Shown here: positions 1-6,038 of the stretch, piece by piece
Layout: each line of letters begins with the position of its first letter
Numbering within the stretch: the stretch's first letter is position 1
Source of the DNA: RGIG8709 sp045575975
Lineage (GTDB): Bacteria; Bacillota; Clostridia; Monoglobales; Monoglobaceae
NCBI GenBank assembly: GCA_045575975.1
Contig: JAZNFO010000013.1
Location: forward strand, 1-15,334
Direction of reading: 5' to 3'
Length of the DNA stretch: 15,334 bases
The notes under the pieces: generated by a model
The model's database searches: none
Seen by the model: the letters and a program-made list of their open reading frames with translations, nothing else
Told to the model about the DNA's origin: nothing
Made by a program: the position numbers and the translations under genes

Positions 1-113
1 CTTATTTTTTTAAAAATTTGTTCCTGAGGGCTGAGAATTCGAGAGTAAATAAGAGAAAAAGTGAGAATTTTAAAGATGAGTAAATGCTAAATTAAAATAT
101 TTCAAAAAAGGGG

Positions 114-142
114 TTGACAAATTGTTAAAATGGTATTATAAT
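114..142 (+). promoter_or_regulatory. Sigma-A promoter of rplM-rpsI
   Basis: TTGACA at 114-119 and TATAAT at 137-142 are both perfect consensus hexamers with a 17-base spacer. Transcription should start near 149, leaving a leader of about 130 bases before the rplM start codon. Confidence 0.93.
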
Positions 143-148
143 AATCAA

Positions 149-255
149 GGTCTGAATGTTGGAAACCAATGTTCGGCAGGGAAAAGTCGCAAAAGCGAAG
201 GCAGACTGTGGGCAAAAGAACATAAGAGTTTATGTGTGCTTTTGCTCATAGTCTG
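149..255 (+). promoter_or_regulatory. Structured 5' leader of rplM (L13 leader-like)
   Basis: The untranslated region before rplM folds extensively. Two small hairpins are visible: TTGG/CCAA (159-162/166-169) and TCGC/GCGA (187-190/195-198). A 17-pair stem joins 202-218 to 239-255 with two G-U pairs, and a nested hairpin (220-225/230-235) fills its loop. GGTCTG at 149-154 can also pair with CAGACT at 202-207, the same six bases that AGTCTG at 250-255 uses, so two folds compete for one strand. No U-run follows the long stem, so it is not an intrinsic terminator. It ends 10 bases before the SD (266-271). L13 leader RNAs are a known Firmicute cis-regulatory family, but membership of this one is inferred from position and shape only. 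Confidence 0.72.
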
Positions 256-277
256 AGAAAATTATAGGAGGTACATT

Positions 278-712
278 ATGTCAACTTACATGGCAAAAGC
301 TAATGAGATTGAAAAGAAATGGTACATTATTGATGCTGCCGGTAAGCCTTTAGGTAGAGTTGCAGCAGCTGCTGCTACAATTCTTAGAGGTAAGCACCGT
401 CCGGAGTTCACCCCGAATGTTAATTGCGGTGAATATGTTATCATCATCAATGCAAAAGATGCTGTTTTAACAGGCAAAAAACTTGAACAGAAGAAATGGT
501 ACAGACACACAGGATATATTGGTCACTTAAAGGAAGTATCATATAAGAAACTTATGGAAGAAAAACCTGAAAAGGCGATGGAACTTGCAGTAACAGGTAT
601 GCTTCCTCACACAACATTGGGCCGCAAAGCTGCCGGAATGCTCAGAGTTTATCGTGATGCAAATCACGGTCATGAAGCTCAGAAGCCGGTAGAATGGAAC
701 GGCACAATATAA
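278..712 (+). CDS. rplM: 50S ribosomal protein L13
   Basis: This encodes 144 residues, the normal length for L13, an early-assembling protein of the large ribosomal subunit that binds 23S rRNA. Recognisable family stretches are KWYIIDAAGKPLGRVA near residue 14, ILRGKHRPEFTPNV near 35, GEYVIIINAKDAVLTGKK near 51, WYRHTGYIGHLK in the middle and GMLPHTTLGRKAAGMLRVY towards the end. The ATG follows an SD (AGGAGG, 266-271) by 6 bases. The gene is first in the standard rplM-rpsI operon, 20 bases upstream of rpsI. Expression is probably tuned through the structured leader in front of it, by analogy with other L13 leaders where the protein is thought to bind its own mRNA. Nothing in the protein is unusual. 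Confidence 0.98.
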   Translation: MSTYMAKANEIEKKWYIIDAAGKPLGRVAAAAATILRGKHRPEFTPNVNCGEYVIIINAKDAVLTGKKLEQKKWYRHTGYIGHLKEVSYKKLMEEKPEKAMELAVTGMLPHTTLGRKAAGMLRVYRDANHGHEAQKPVEWNGTI

Positions 713-732
713 GAAGGGGAGGATAGATATCT

Positions 733-1131
733 ATGGCAAGTGCAGTACAGTACTATGGTACAGGTAGAAGAAAAGAATCTGTTGCAAGAGTTAGATTAGT
801 ACCGGGCAACGGAGCTATTACAATAAACGGAAGAGACATAGATGATTATTTTGGTCTTGAAACATTAAAGACTATTCTTCGTCAGCCTCTTGAACTTACA
901 GGAACAATCGGTAAGTTCGATGTTTTAGTAAATGTAAAAGGCGGAGGTTTCACAGGTCAGGCTGGTGCAATCCGTCACGGTATTTCAAGAGCATTACTTG
1001 AAGTTGATACAGAAGCTTTCAGACCGGCTTTAAAAGCTGCAGGTTACTTAACTCGTGACCCAAGAATGAAGGAAAGAAAGAAATACGGCTTAAAGGCTGC
1101 TCGTCGTGCACCACAGTTCTCAAAGAGATAA
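733..1131 (+). CDS. rpsI: 30S ribosomal protein S9
   Basis: This encodes 132 residues, a full-length S9 of the small ribosomal subunit. The N-terminal YYGTGRRKESVARVRL, the central GGGFTGQAGAIRHGISRALL and the C-terminal basic tail (DPRMKERKKYGLKAARRAPQ, then FSKR) are all family hallmarks. The terminal SKR is the segment that in known ribosomes reaches the P-site tRNA. A purine-rich SD (GGGGAGG, about 716-722) lies upstream of the ATG. The gene is co-transcribed with rplM from the promoter at 114-142 and ends just before an intrinsic terminator. No anomalies are seen. Confidence 0.98.
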   Translation: MASAVQYYGTGRRKESVARVRLVPGNGAITINGRDIDDYFGLETLKTILRQPLELTGTIGKFDVLVNVKGGGFTGQAGAIRHGISRALLEVDTEAFRPALKAAGYLTRDPRMKERKKYGLKAARRAPQFSKR

Positions 1132-1156
1132 AAAACAACTATTTATGTATTTTTCG

Positions 1157-1188
1157 ACACTCACCGTATATGGTGGGTGTTGTTTTTT
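1157..1188 (+). terminator. Intrinsic terminator of rplM-rpsI
   Basis: ACACTCACC (1157-1165) pairs with GGTGGGTGT (1172-1180) over 9 pairs with one G-U and a 6-base loop. A U-rich tail with six consecutive T follows. Confidence 0.88.
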
Positions 1189-1197
1189 ACCTATGAA

Positions 1198-1279
1198 AAC
1201 TGTGGGCGGCTCGGCACAGCACTTGCCGCTCGGAGCTAAAAACAGTTCACAGGACTGTTTTTCAAACGCTCCGACAGTT
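1198..1279. other. GC-rich foldable intergenic element (candidate RNA or dispersed repeat)
   Basis: Between two terminators lies a stretch far richer in G and C than the surrounding intergenic DNA. It closes on itself as a junction. The outer stem is AACTGT (1198-1203) with ACAGTT (1274-1279). One arm is CGGCA/TGCCG (1212-1216/1224-1228). A second arm has CGGAGC/GCTCCG (1231-1236/1268-1273) stacked on AAAAACAGT/ACTGTTTTT (1238-1246/1254-1262). No convincing ORF with an SD covers it. It could be a small structured RNA ended by the terminator at 1299-1323, or a copy of a dispersed palindromic repeat. Only one copy is visible here, so the two cannot be told apart. The rest of the 335-base gap holds that terminator and the kdgA promoter. 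Confidence 0.5.
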
Positions 1280-1298
1280 AACAAAGAGATAAAAATAT

Positions 1299-1323
1299 TG
1301 CCCGCATTTTGTGGGCATTTTTT
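1299..1323 (+). terminator. Second intrinsic terminator after rpsI
   Basis: TGCCCGCA (1299-1306) pairs with TGTGGGCA (1310-1317), 8 pairs including one G-U with a TTT loop, followed by six T. It may end the candidate RNA at 1198-1279 or catch read-through from rpsI. Confidence 0.85.
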
Positions 1324-1361
1324 ATTGTTCAAAATATCATTAAAATATAGTAAGATTTTAG

Positions 1362-1390
1362 TTGAAATTTTTAACAAACAGTGGTAAAAT
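1362..1390 (+). promoter_or_regulatory. Sigma-A promoter of kdgA-kdgK
   Basis: TTGAAA (1362-1367) and TAAAAT (1385-1390) are separated by 17 bases. A TG at 1382-1383 gives an extended -10. It lies about 75 bases upstream of the kdgA start. Confidence 0.8.
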
Positions 1391-1465
1391 ATTATGTGTA
1401 TGTAATGAAAATTAAAATAGGTACTTTAAAGAGAAAATCGTACTTTATAAATAAGGAGGATAAAA

Positions 1466-2104
1466 ATGAAAACAATGGAACAGATTATCGAAGAATATGG
1501 TGTTGTGCCGGTAGTGGTGCTTAAAAACACAGAGGATGCAATTCCTCTTGCGGATGCACTTGTTGCAGGCGGACTTTCATGTGCAGAGGTAACATTCCGC
1601 ACAGATGCTGCAGAAGAGTCTATCAGACTTATGAGCGAAAAATATCCTGATATGCTTGTTGGTGCAGGAACAGTACTCACAATTGATCAGGTTCAAAGAG
1701 CGGTAAAAGCAGGTGCAAAATTTATTGTAAGCCCTGGTTTTGATCCTGAAATTGTTGATTTCTGTCTTGCAAACAACATTCCTGTATTTCCGGGATGTAT
1801 CACACCGTCAGAGGTTGCTCAGGCAGTAAAAAGAGGACTTAAGGTTGTTAAGTTCTTCCCTGCAGAACAGGCAGGCGGCGTTGCTATGATTAAGGCAATG
1901 GGTGCACCATACACAATGGTTAAATTTATGCCAACAGGCGGAATAAGCGCAAAAAATCTTAAAGAATATTTAGAATGTGATAAGATTATTTGCTGTGGCG
2001 GTAGCTGGATGGTTAAGGGCGACCTTATTTCAAACGGCGAATTTGATAAGATTACAGAACTTACAAAAGAGGCAGTTGAACTTGTAAAAAGTATCAGAGC
2101 GTAG
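1466..2104 (+). CDS. kdgA: KDPG/KHG aldolase
   Basis: This cytoplasmic class I aldolase should split 2-keto-3-deoxy-6-phosphogluconate into pyruvate and glyceraldehyde 3-phosphate (family also acts on 4-hydroxy-2-oxoglutarate). The 212 residues match the family length. The visible active-site set is E41 in CAEVTFRT with R45, the phosphate/substrate loop GAGTV (66-70), and K129 in VVKFFPAE as the Schiff-base lysine. FPGCITPSE (108-116) and the FMPTGGIS segment are further family marks. The start follows an AAGGAGG SD by 6 bases. It is first in an operon with kdgK, whose product makes its substrate, so the pair forms the lower Entner-Doudoroff branch used for uronates and pectin-derived sugars. 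No isomerase, dehydratase or transporter gene is adjacent. Confidence 0.94.
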   Translation: MKTMEQIIEEYGVVPVVVLKNTEDAIPLADALVAGGLSCAEVTFRTDAAEESIRLMSEKYPDMLVGAGTVLTIDQVQRAVKAGAKFIVSPGFDPEIVDFCLANNIPVFPGCITPSEVAQAVKRGLKVVKFFPAEQAGGVAMIKAMGAPYTMVKFMPTGGISAKNLKEYLECDKIICCGGSWMVKGDLISNGEFDKITELTKEAVELVKSIRA

Positions 2105-2117
2105 GAGGATAAAAACT

Positions 2118-3215
2118 ATGGAATTAAAATTGAGAGATAAAAAAGAATGTATGTTTGATGCGGTATCATTAGGTGAAGTTATGCTTCGTCTTGATCCGGG
2201 TGAAGGCAGAATTCGTACAGCAAGAGCTTTTCGTGCTTGGGAAGGCGGCGGCGAATATAATGTTATCCGTGGACTTCACAAATGTTTCAAAATGAAAACA
2301 GCAGTACTCACTGCATTTGCAGAAAACGAAGTTGGATATCTTATGGAAGATTTCATCGAACAGGGCGGTGTTGACACATCCCTTATCAAATGGATGAAAA
2401 CTGACGGTATTGGAAGAATTTGCCGTAACGGACTTAACTTCACAGAAAGAGGTTATGGTATTCGCGGTGCAGTTGGATGTTCAGACAGAGCAAACACAGC
2501 TATTTCAAAGGCAACTCCTGATGATTTTGATTTTGAATATATTTTCGGTACACTTGGTGTTCGCTGGTTACATACAGGCGGTATCTATGCTGCACTTTCA
2601 GAACAGTCATGCGAAACTGTTATTGCTGCAGTAAAGGCTGCTAAGAAATATGGCACAATCGTATCTTATGACCTTAATTACCGTCCTTCAATGTGGAGCG
2701 CTATCGGCGGTCTTGAAAAGGCGCAGGAGGTTAACAAGGAAATTGCAAAATATGTTGATGTTATGATTGGTAACGAAGAAGATTTCACAGCTTGTCTTGG
2801 ACTTAAGGTTGAAGGCAACGATGAAAACTTAAAAGAACTTAATCTTGACGGATATAAGAAAATGATTGCAGAAGCTGCAAGACAGTATCCAAATTTCAAG
2901 GTTATTGCAACAACTTTAAGAGAAGTTAAAACCGCAACAGTTAACGACTGGAGTGCTATTTGCTGGGCAGACGGCACAGTTTATAAAGCAAAAGACTACA
3001 AAGGTCTTGAAATTATGGACCGTGTAGGTGGTGGTGACTCATTTGCGTCAGGACTTATTTATGGTCTTATGTCAGGTGTAGACCCTGAAACTGCAGTAAA
3101 CTACGGTGCAGCACATGGTGCACTTGCTATGACAACACCAGGCGACACAACTATGGCAAACAAAAAAGAAGTTGAAGCTATTATGGGCGGAGCCGGAGCA
3201 AGAGTTCAGAGATAA
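2118..3215 (+). CDS. kdgK: 2-keto-3-deoxygluconate kinase (PfkB/ribokinase family)
   Basis: This is a PfkB-family sugar kinase that most likely phosphorylates 2-keto-3-deoxygluconate with ATP to feed the aldolase encoded just upstream. The N-terminal FDAVSLGEVMLRLDPGEGR and the Gly-rich WEGGGEYNV are the sugar-binding start of the fold. GGGD at 304-307, in MDRVGGGDSFASG, is the ATP-binding/anion-hole signature with D307 as the expected catalytic base. At 365 residues it is longer than the roughly 310 of the classical E. coli enzyme, with extra length in the middle; the substrate is therefore set mainly by context. The SD (AGGAGG, 2103-2108) overlaps the kdgA stop codon and the gap is 13 bases, indicating tight co-translation. 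A strong terminator follows. Confidence 0.88.
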   Translation: MELKLRDKKECMFDAVSLGEVMLRLDPGEGRIRTARAFRAWEGGGEYNVIRGLHKCFKMKTAVLTAFAENEVGYLMEDFIEQGGVDTSLIKWMKTDGIGRICRNGLNFTERGYGIRGAVGCSDRANTAISKATPDDFDFEYIFGTLGVRWLHTGGIYAALSEQSCETVIAAVKAAKKYGTIVSYDLNYRPSMWSAIGGLEKAQEVNKEIAKYVDVMIGNEEDFTACLGLKVEGNDENLKELNLDGYKKMIAEAARQYPNFKVIATTLREVKTATVNDWSAICWADGTVYKAKDYKGLEIMDRVGGGDSFASGLIYGLMSGVDPETAVNYGAAHGALAMTTPGDTTMANKKEVEAIMGGAGARVQR

Positions 3216-3246
3216 GCCTTTAGGGAGAGTTTAATCCAAAGTATAC

Positions 3247-3286
3247 TAAATATAAAAGGCACTCGTATGAGTGCCTTTTATATTTA
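3247..3286 (+). terminator. Intrinsic terminator of kdgA-kdgK
   Basis: An 18-pair perfect stem joins 3247-3264 to 3269-3286 around a GTAT loop. The core AAAAGGCACTC/GAGTGCCTTTT ends in a U-rich arm. The A-rich left arm means it could also work on the other strand. Confidence 0.9.
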
Positions 3287-3303
3287 TGAACTCTACAAAT
3301 TTC

Positions 3304-3332
3304 TTGACAAAAAATGTCTTGTAATATATAAT
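3304..3332 (+). promoter_or_regulatory. Sigma-A promoter of the secreted CuAO-N-like gene
   Basis: TTGACA (3304-3309) and TATAAT (3327-3332) are both perfect consensus with a 17-base spacer, so the gene is probably strongly expressed. Confidence 0.92.
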
Positions 3333-3373
3333 TAATGTATAAATTTAACTTTTAAGAAAAGAGGATGAAAGTT

Positions 3374-3997
3374 ATGAAAAAAGTATTATCATTAGTTTTA
3401 GCTCTCGCTCTTGTTCTTTCAATGGGCGTTTGTTTTGCAGAAGAAGCTTTAACAGAATCAAATGAAAATGTTATGTTAATCAGCGAAGAGGCTGCAGATG
3501 TTGAATTAATCAGCGAAGAAGCTCCTGCAGAAGTACCTGTAAAAGAAGATGGTGAAATAACAGTTAAAATTGACGGCACAGAAGTTGTTTTCCCTGACCA
3601 GAAACCAATTCTTCATAATGACAGAACAATGGTTCCTATGAGAGCTATTTTTGAAGCTCTTGGCGCAGATGTTGTATGGGATAACGATATAAACACAGCT
3701 ATGGCTAAAAAAGGCGATGTTTATATTCTTATTCAGATTGGTAACACAAAGCTTATCAAGAATAACGAAAATGTTGAACTTGATGTTCCTGCAATGCTTT
3801 TAAATGACAGAACATTGGTTCCTGTAAGAGCAATCTCAGAAGCACTTGAATGCAAGGTTGACTGGGTTGAAGAAACTCTTGAAGTTGTAATCACAACTGA
3901 TGCTGCTAAAGAAGAAGCTCCTGCAGATGAAGCTGCAGAAGAGACTGTTGGAGATACAGCAGAAGAAAAAGCTGAAGAGGTTAAAGACGAAAAATAA
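3374..3997 (+). CDS. Secreted protein with copper amine oxidase N-terminal-like domain
   Basis: This encodes 207 residues from the ATG at 3374. An ATG at 3365 exists, but the SD (AGAGG, 3360-3364) directly abuts it, whereas it sits 9 bases before 3374. The N-terminus is a signal peptide (KK, then a Leu/Val-rich core) with probable cleavage after CFA at residue 22. Residues 61-174 look like the Cu_amine_oxidN1 stalk domain. It holds two internal repeats, NDRTMVPMRAIFEALGADVV (from 82) and NDRTLVPVRAISEALECKVD (from 144), each followed by W. Before it is a doubled LISEEA (35-40, 45-50), and after it an acidic Ala/Glu tail (about 176-207). No anchor or catalytic motif is seen. In Clostridia such domains are common on exported proteins of unknown function; no oxidase activity should be assumed. 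It stands alone with its own promoter and terminator. Confidence 0.88.
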   Translation: MKKVLSLVLALALVLSMGVCFAEEALTESNENVMLISEEAADVELISEEAPAEVPVKEDGEITVKIDGTEVVFPDQKPILHNDRTMVPMRAIFEALGADVVWDNDINTAMAKKGDVYILIQIGNTKLIKNNENVELDVPAMLLNDRTLVPVRAISEALECKVDWVEETLEVVITTDAAKEEAPADEAAEETVGDTAEEKAEEVKDEK

Positions 3998-4003
3998 TCA
4001 TTC

Positions 4004-4035
4004 AAAAGAGGATGTTTTTAAACATCCTCTTTTTT
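4004..4035 (+). terminator. Intrinsic terminator of the CuAO-N-like gene
   Basis: AAAAGAGGATGTT (4004-4016) pairs perfectly with the U-rich arm at 4021-4033 around a TTTA loop, and T residues continue to 4035. Confidence 0.93.
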
Positions 4036-4113
4036 GTTGCAGAATTGAGCCGGGGTTTTGCCCGTTGTTTTCAGAAAGGTTATATATAAATTTGATGAGC
4101 TTGAAAAACCGCA

Positions 4114-4311
4114 GTGTTCGGCAATTTTAAGCTTTTTCATTTTGAAATAATAAGCCAGAACAAATTCACAGATGCACAGATAGATAAAAACACATGGACA
4201 AAGGGAATGCTGGACCTTTTAATAGACTTTATCGAAAAAGACGACAGAACGGCAGAATATAGAGTTCTTGACTGGTTGGAAGAATATAATGGCGATCCAG
4301 ATGATACTTAG
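4114..4311 (+). CDS. Doubtful small ORF, possible gene remnant
   Basis: A 65-residue frame opens with GTG and ends at TAG 4309-4311. I do not recognise it. The last 45 residues look protein-like: acidic, with Trp, Leu and Asp spacing as in LLIDFIEKDDRTAEYRVLDW and a polar end GDPDDT. The start is unconvincing: there is no SD before the GTG, and the frame is blocked by a stop at 4102-4104. It could be a short unknown protein or the 3' remains of a larger gene. The rest of the 480-base stretch 3998-4476 holds the terminator at 4004-4035 and the promoter at 4409-4438, and I see nothing else in it. Confidence 0.3.
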   Translation: MFGNFKLFHFEIISQNKFTDAQIDKNTWTKGMLDLLIDFIEKDDRTAEYRVLDWLEEYNGDPDDT

Positions 4312-4408
4312 TCAGTCCTTTTAAAAAGGTTAACTTTATGCAAATTTCTAATAGAAAGCGCGTTTTTTCAGAATTTTTTATGCATTTTAATACAAATTGA
4401 AAAATGGC

Positions 4409-4438
4409 TTGAAAAAGAGTGTCGAAATATGTTATTAT
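4409..4438 (+). promoter_or_regulatory. Promoter of the 1-phosphofructokinase-family gene
   Basis: TTGAAA (4409-4414) and TATTAT (4433-4438) are separated by 18 bases. TGTCGAA at 4420-4426, inside the spacer, matches the core of a Spo0A box. Confidence 0.72.
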
Positions 4439-4476
4439 GTTACGGTATGGATTAAATGAAATGAGGAGAGAAAATT

Positions 4477-5400
4477 ATGGTATTAACTGTAACATTAAAC
4501 CCGACAATCGACAGAGTTTATTTTATTGATGAATTCAAGACAGGGAGAGTTCACAGAAGCAATAATTTTATGCGTGCTGTGGGAGGAAAAGGTCTTGATG
4601 TATCAAGGGTTGTAAAAATTCTTGGTGTAGATACTGCGGCCATGGGATTTGTAGGTGGTTACACAGGAGATTTTGTAAAAACGGAAACAAAAAAAGAAGG
4701 TGTTGAAATTCTGTTCACTGAAATAGAAGGTGAAACAAGAACTTGTATAAATATTTCTGTTAATGGAAAATCAGGAGAAGTTCTTGAACCGGGTCCGTAT
4801 GTTACCGAAGATGAGGTAAACAGATTTTTAGAACAGTTCAAGAAAAACATTGATGATTATAATACTGTTGTTGTGGCAGGAAGCCTGCCCCGTGGCATGG
4901 AAAGTAATTTCTATGAAAAACTTGTGGAAATTGCAAGAGAAAAGGGAAAAAGGATTATTGTAGATACAAGCGGAGATGCTTTGAAAAACATAATAACAAA
5001 AAAACCATTTATGGTTAAACCAAACAATGAAGAACTTGCAGCGCTTATGGGCAAGGAAGTTGAAACAGACGAACAGGTGAAGGAAGCTCTTTTGTATCTT
5101 GAAGAAAAGGGAGTTGAAGTTCCATTCCTTTCTCTTGGAAAAGACGGAGCGGCTGTTAAGATAGACGGAAAATTCCTGAAATTCACACCGCCTTCTGTAA
5201 AAGTTGTAAACACTGTAGGTTCAGGAGACAGTGTTATTGCTGGTATTTCTGCAGGACTTGATATGGGAAAAGACCTTATTGAATCAATAAAGCTTGGTGT
5301 TGCAGCAGGAACTGCAAATACTCAGTTTGAAAAACCCGGTTTTGTAACAAAAGAATTGGTAAATGAAATTCTTGCAAAGGTTACAATGAAAGAAATATAA
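4477..5400 (+). CDS. pfkB: 1-phosphofructokinase-family hexose kinase
   Basis: This is a full-length (307 residues) cytoplasmic PfkB-family kinase of the FruK/LacC type. Such enzymes phosphorylate fructose 1-phosphate or tagatose 6-phosphate to the bisphosphate. The opening TVTLNPTIDRVYF, the substrate-binding GGKG (36-39, in AVGGKGLDVSRV), the AGSLPRGM segment and KPNNEEL are family features. VNTVGSGDSVIAG contains the GSGD anion hole at 248-251, with D251 as the expected base. The start is set by an SD (GAGGAG, 4463-4468). It is alone between its own promoter and terminator. The usual fructose partners (a PTS permease and a DeoR-type regulator) are absent, so the exact sugar phosphate cannot be told. 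Confidence 0.88.
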   Translation: MVLTVTLNPTIDRVYFIDEFKTGRVHRSNNFMRAVGGKGLDVSRVVKILGVDTAAMGFVGGYTGDFVKTETKKEGVEILFTEIEGETRTCINISVNGKSGEVLEPGPYVTEDEVNRFLEQFKKNIDDYNTVVVAGSLPRGMESNFYEKLVEIAREKGKRIIVDTSGDALKNIITKKPFMVKPNNEELAALMGKEVETDEQVKEALLYLEEKGVEVPFLSLGKDGAAVKIDGKFLKFTPPSVKVVNTVGSGDSVIAGISAGLDMGKDLIESIKLGVAAGTANTQFEKPGFVTKELVNEILAKVTMKEI

Positions 5401-5407
5401 AGTTTAA

Positions 5408-5453
5408 TACATAAAAAAGATGCTTTGATTTCCAATGCATCTTTTTTTATGTA
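5408..5453 (+). terminator. Intrinsic terminator of the pfkB gene
   Basis: The arms 5408-5423 and 5437-5453 pair (core GATGC/GCATC flanked by A-run and T-run, then ATGTA/TACAT) around a 13-base loop. Seven T at 5442-5448 form the tail. The A-run on the other arm makes it potentially bidirectional. Confidence 0.85.
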
Positions 5454-5454
5454 C

Positions 5455-5483
5455 TTGAAAAGTATGTTTTAAAATGGTATAAT
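5455..5483 (+). promoter_or_regulatory. Well-preserved promoter upstream of the FGGY pseudogene
   Basis: TTGAAA (5455-5460) and TATAAT (5478-5483) have a 17-base spacer and an extended -10 TG at 5475-5476. It is near consensus although the gene behind it is broken, so the region may still be transcribed. Confidence 0.82.
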
Positions 5484-5572
5484 GTTTGTGGAGAGTCAGA
5501 TAATTTGCTGTCGTGAAGAACAACAAGAACTTAGAATAAGAAAACAGAAAGAGAGATTTTGTTATAAGTTAT

Positions 5573-5951
5573 CTTGGGATTGAACTAGGTTCAACACGAA
5601 TTAAAACAGTTAAAATTAATAAGGAATATACGCCGGTATCCTCAGGAGACTATACCTGGGCATCGGAATTTAAAAACGGAATATTGATATATGATATAAA
5701 AGAAGCCTGGACGGGTCTTAAATCTGACCTTAACGGTATTGAAAATCTTCTGCCAGCGAGGGAACAAAGCTTGCACCACTTGAAGGTGATGCAGACTGTG
5801 GGAGAATTCCTGTGTGCAACTATATGTCAGCAGTTTGAAAAGCGCCCGTAACTGTTCAGCCGGAGGATGAAGATATGAACGGCTTTGATAATTATACCGA
5901 AAGTACATAAAACTTTTAGAGGTGGAAAAATCCGCAATTGAGAATTTGTAA
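5573..5951 (+). pseudogene. Decayed FGGY-family carbohydrate kinase
   Basis: Three pieces of one FGGY kinase lie in the right order. The N-terminal piece reads LGIELGSTRIKTVKIN and continues through YTPVSSGDYTWASEF to KEAWTGLK, which includes the N-terminal phosphate-binding segment. After a large deletion, another frame gives KLAPLEGDADCGRIPVCNYM, an internal piece of the family, then a TGA. The same frame goes on as KAPVTVQPEDEDMNGFDNYT. A final frame change gives KYIKLLEVEKSAIENL and TAA at 5949-5951, resembling the normal C-terminus. There is no in-frame ATG, GTG or TTG before LGIELGS. About 380 bases remain of a gene that is normally near 1.5 kb, so it cannot be functional. The intact gene would have phosphorylated a sugar. 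The nearby kdgA/kdgK and pfkB fit a sugar-using neighbourhood. The stretch 5952-6038 holds only the start signals of the next gene. Confidence 0.88.
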
Positions 5952-6038
5952 TTGTTTTATGGATTATGCATTTTAGGATCAAATGCCCCCTCTTGACACG
6001 AACTTTGCGAAATATTGTTGAAAGGAAGTATACTTATA

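Noticed and set aside
1106..1387. Open frame running from the end of rpsI through the intergenic region
   Set aside because: It has no SD, overlaps rpsI, and covers two terminators and a foldable element; the composition is not protein-like.
3365..3373. ATG at 3365 as the start of the secreted CuAO-N-like protein
   Set aside because: The SD (AGAGG) touches this ATG with no spacing, while the ATG at 3374 has a 9-base spacing and gives a standard signal peptide.
3900..4130. Lys-rich open frame across the end of the CuAO-N-like gene
   Set aside because: It is an out-of-frame reading of the acidic tail and crosses the strong terminator at 4004-4035.
4317..4329. CCTTTTAAAAAGG palindrome after the small ORF, considered as a terminator
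   Set aside because: It has no room for a loop and no U-run follows.
5642..5908. Minus-strand frame across the FGGY remnant
   Set aside because: The plus strand clearly shows FGGY fragments in order; the antisense frame is a shadow without start signals.
6015..6038. TTG at 6015 as the start of the transglutaminase-like protein
   Set aside because: It lies upstream of the AAGGAAG SD and would add residues before the signal peptide; the ATG at 6039 fits both.
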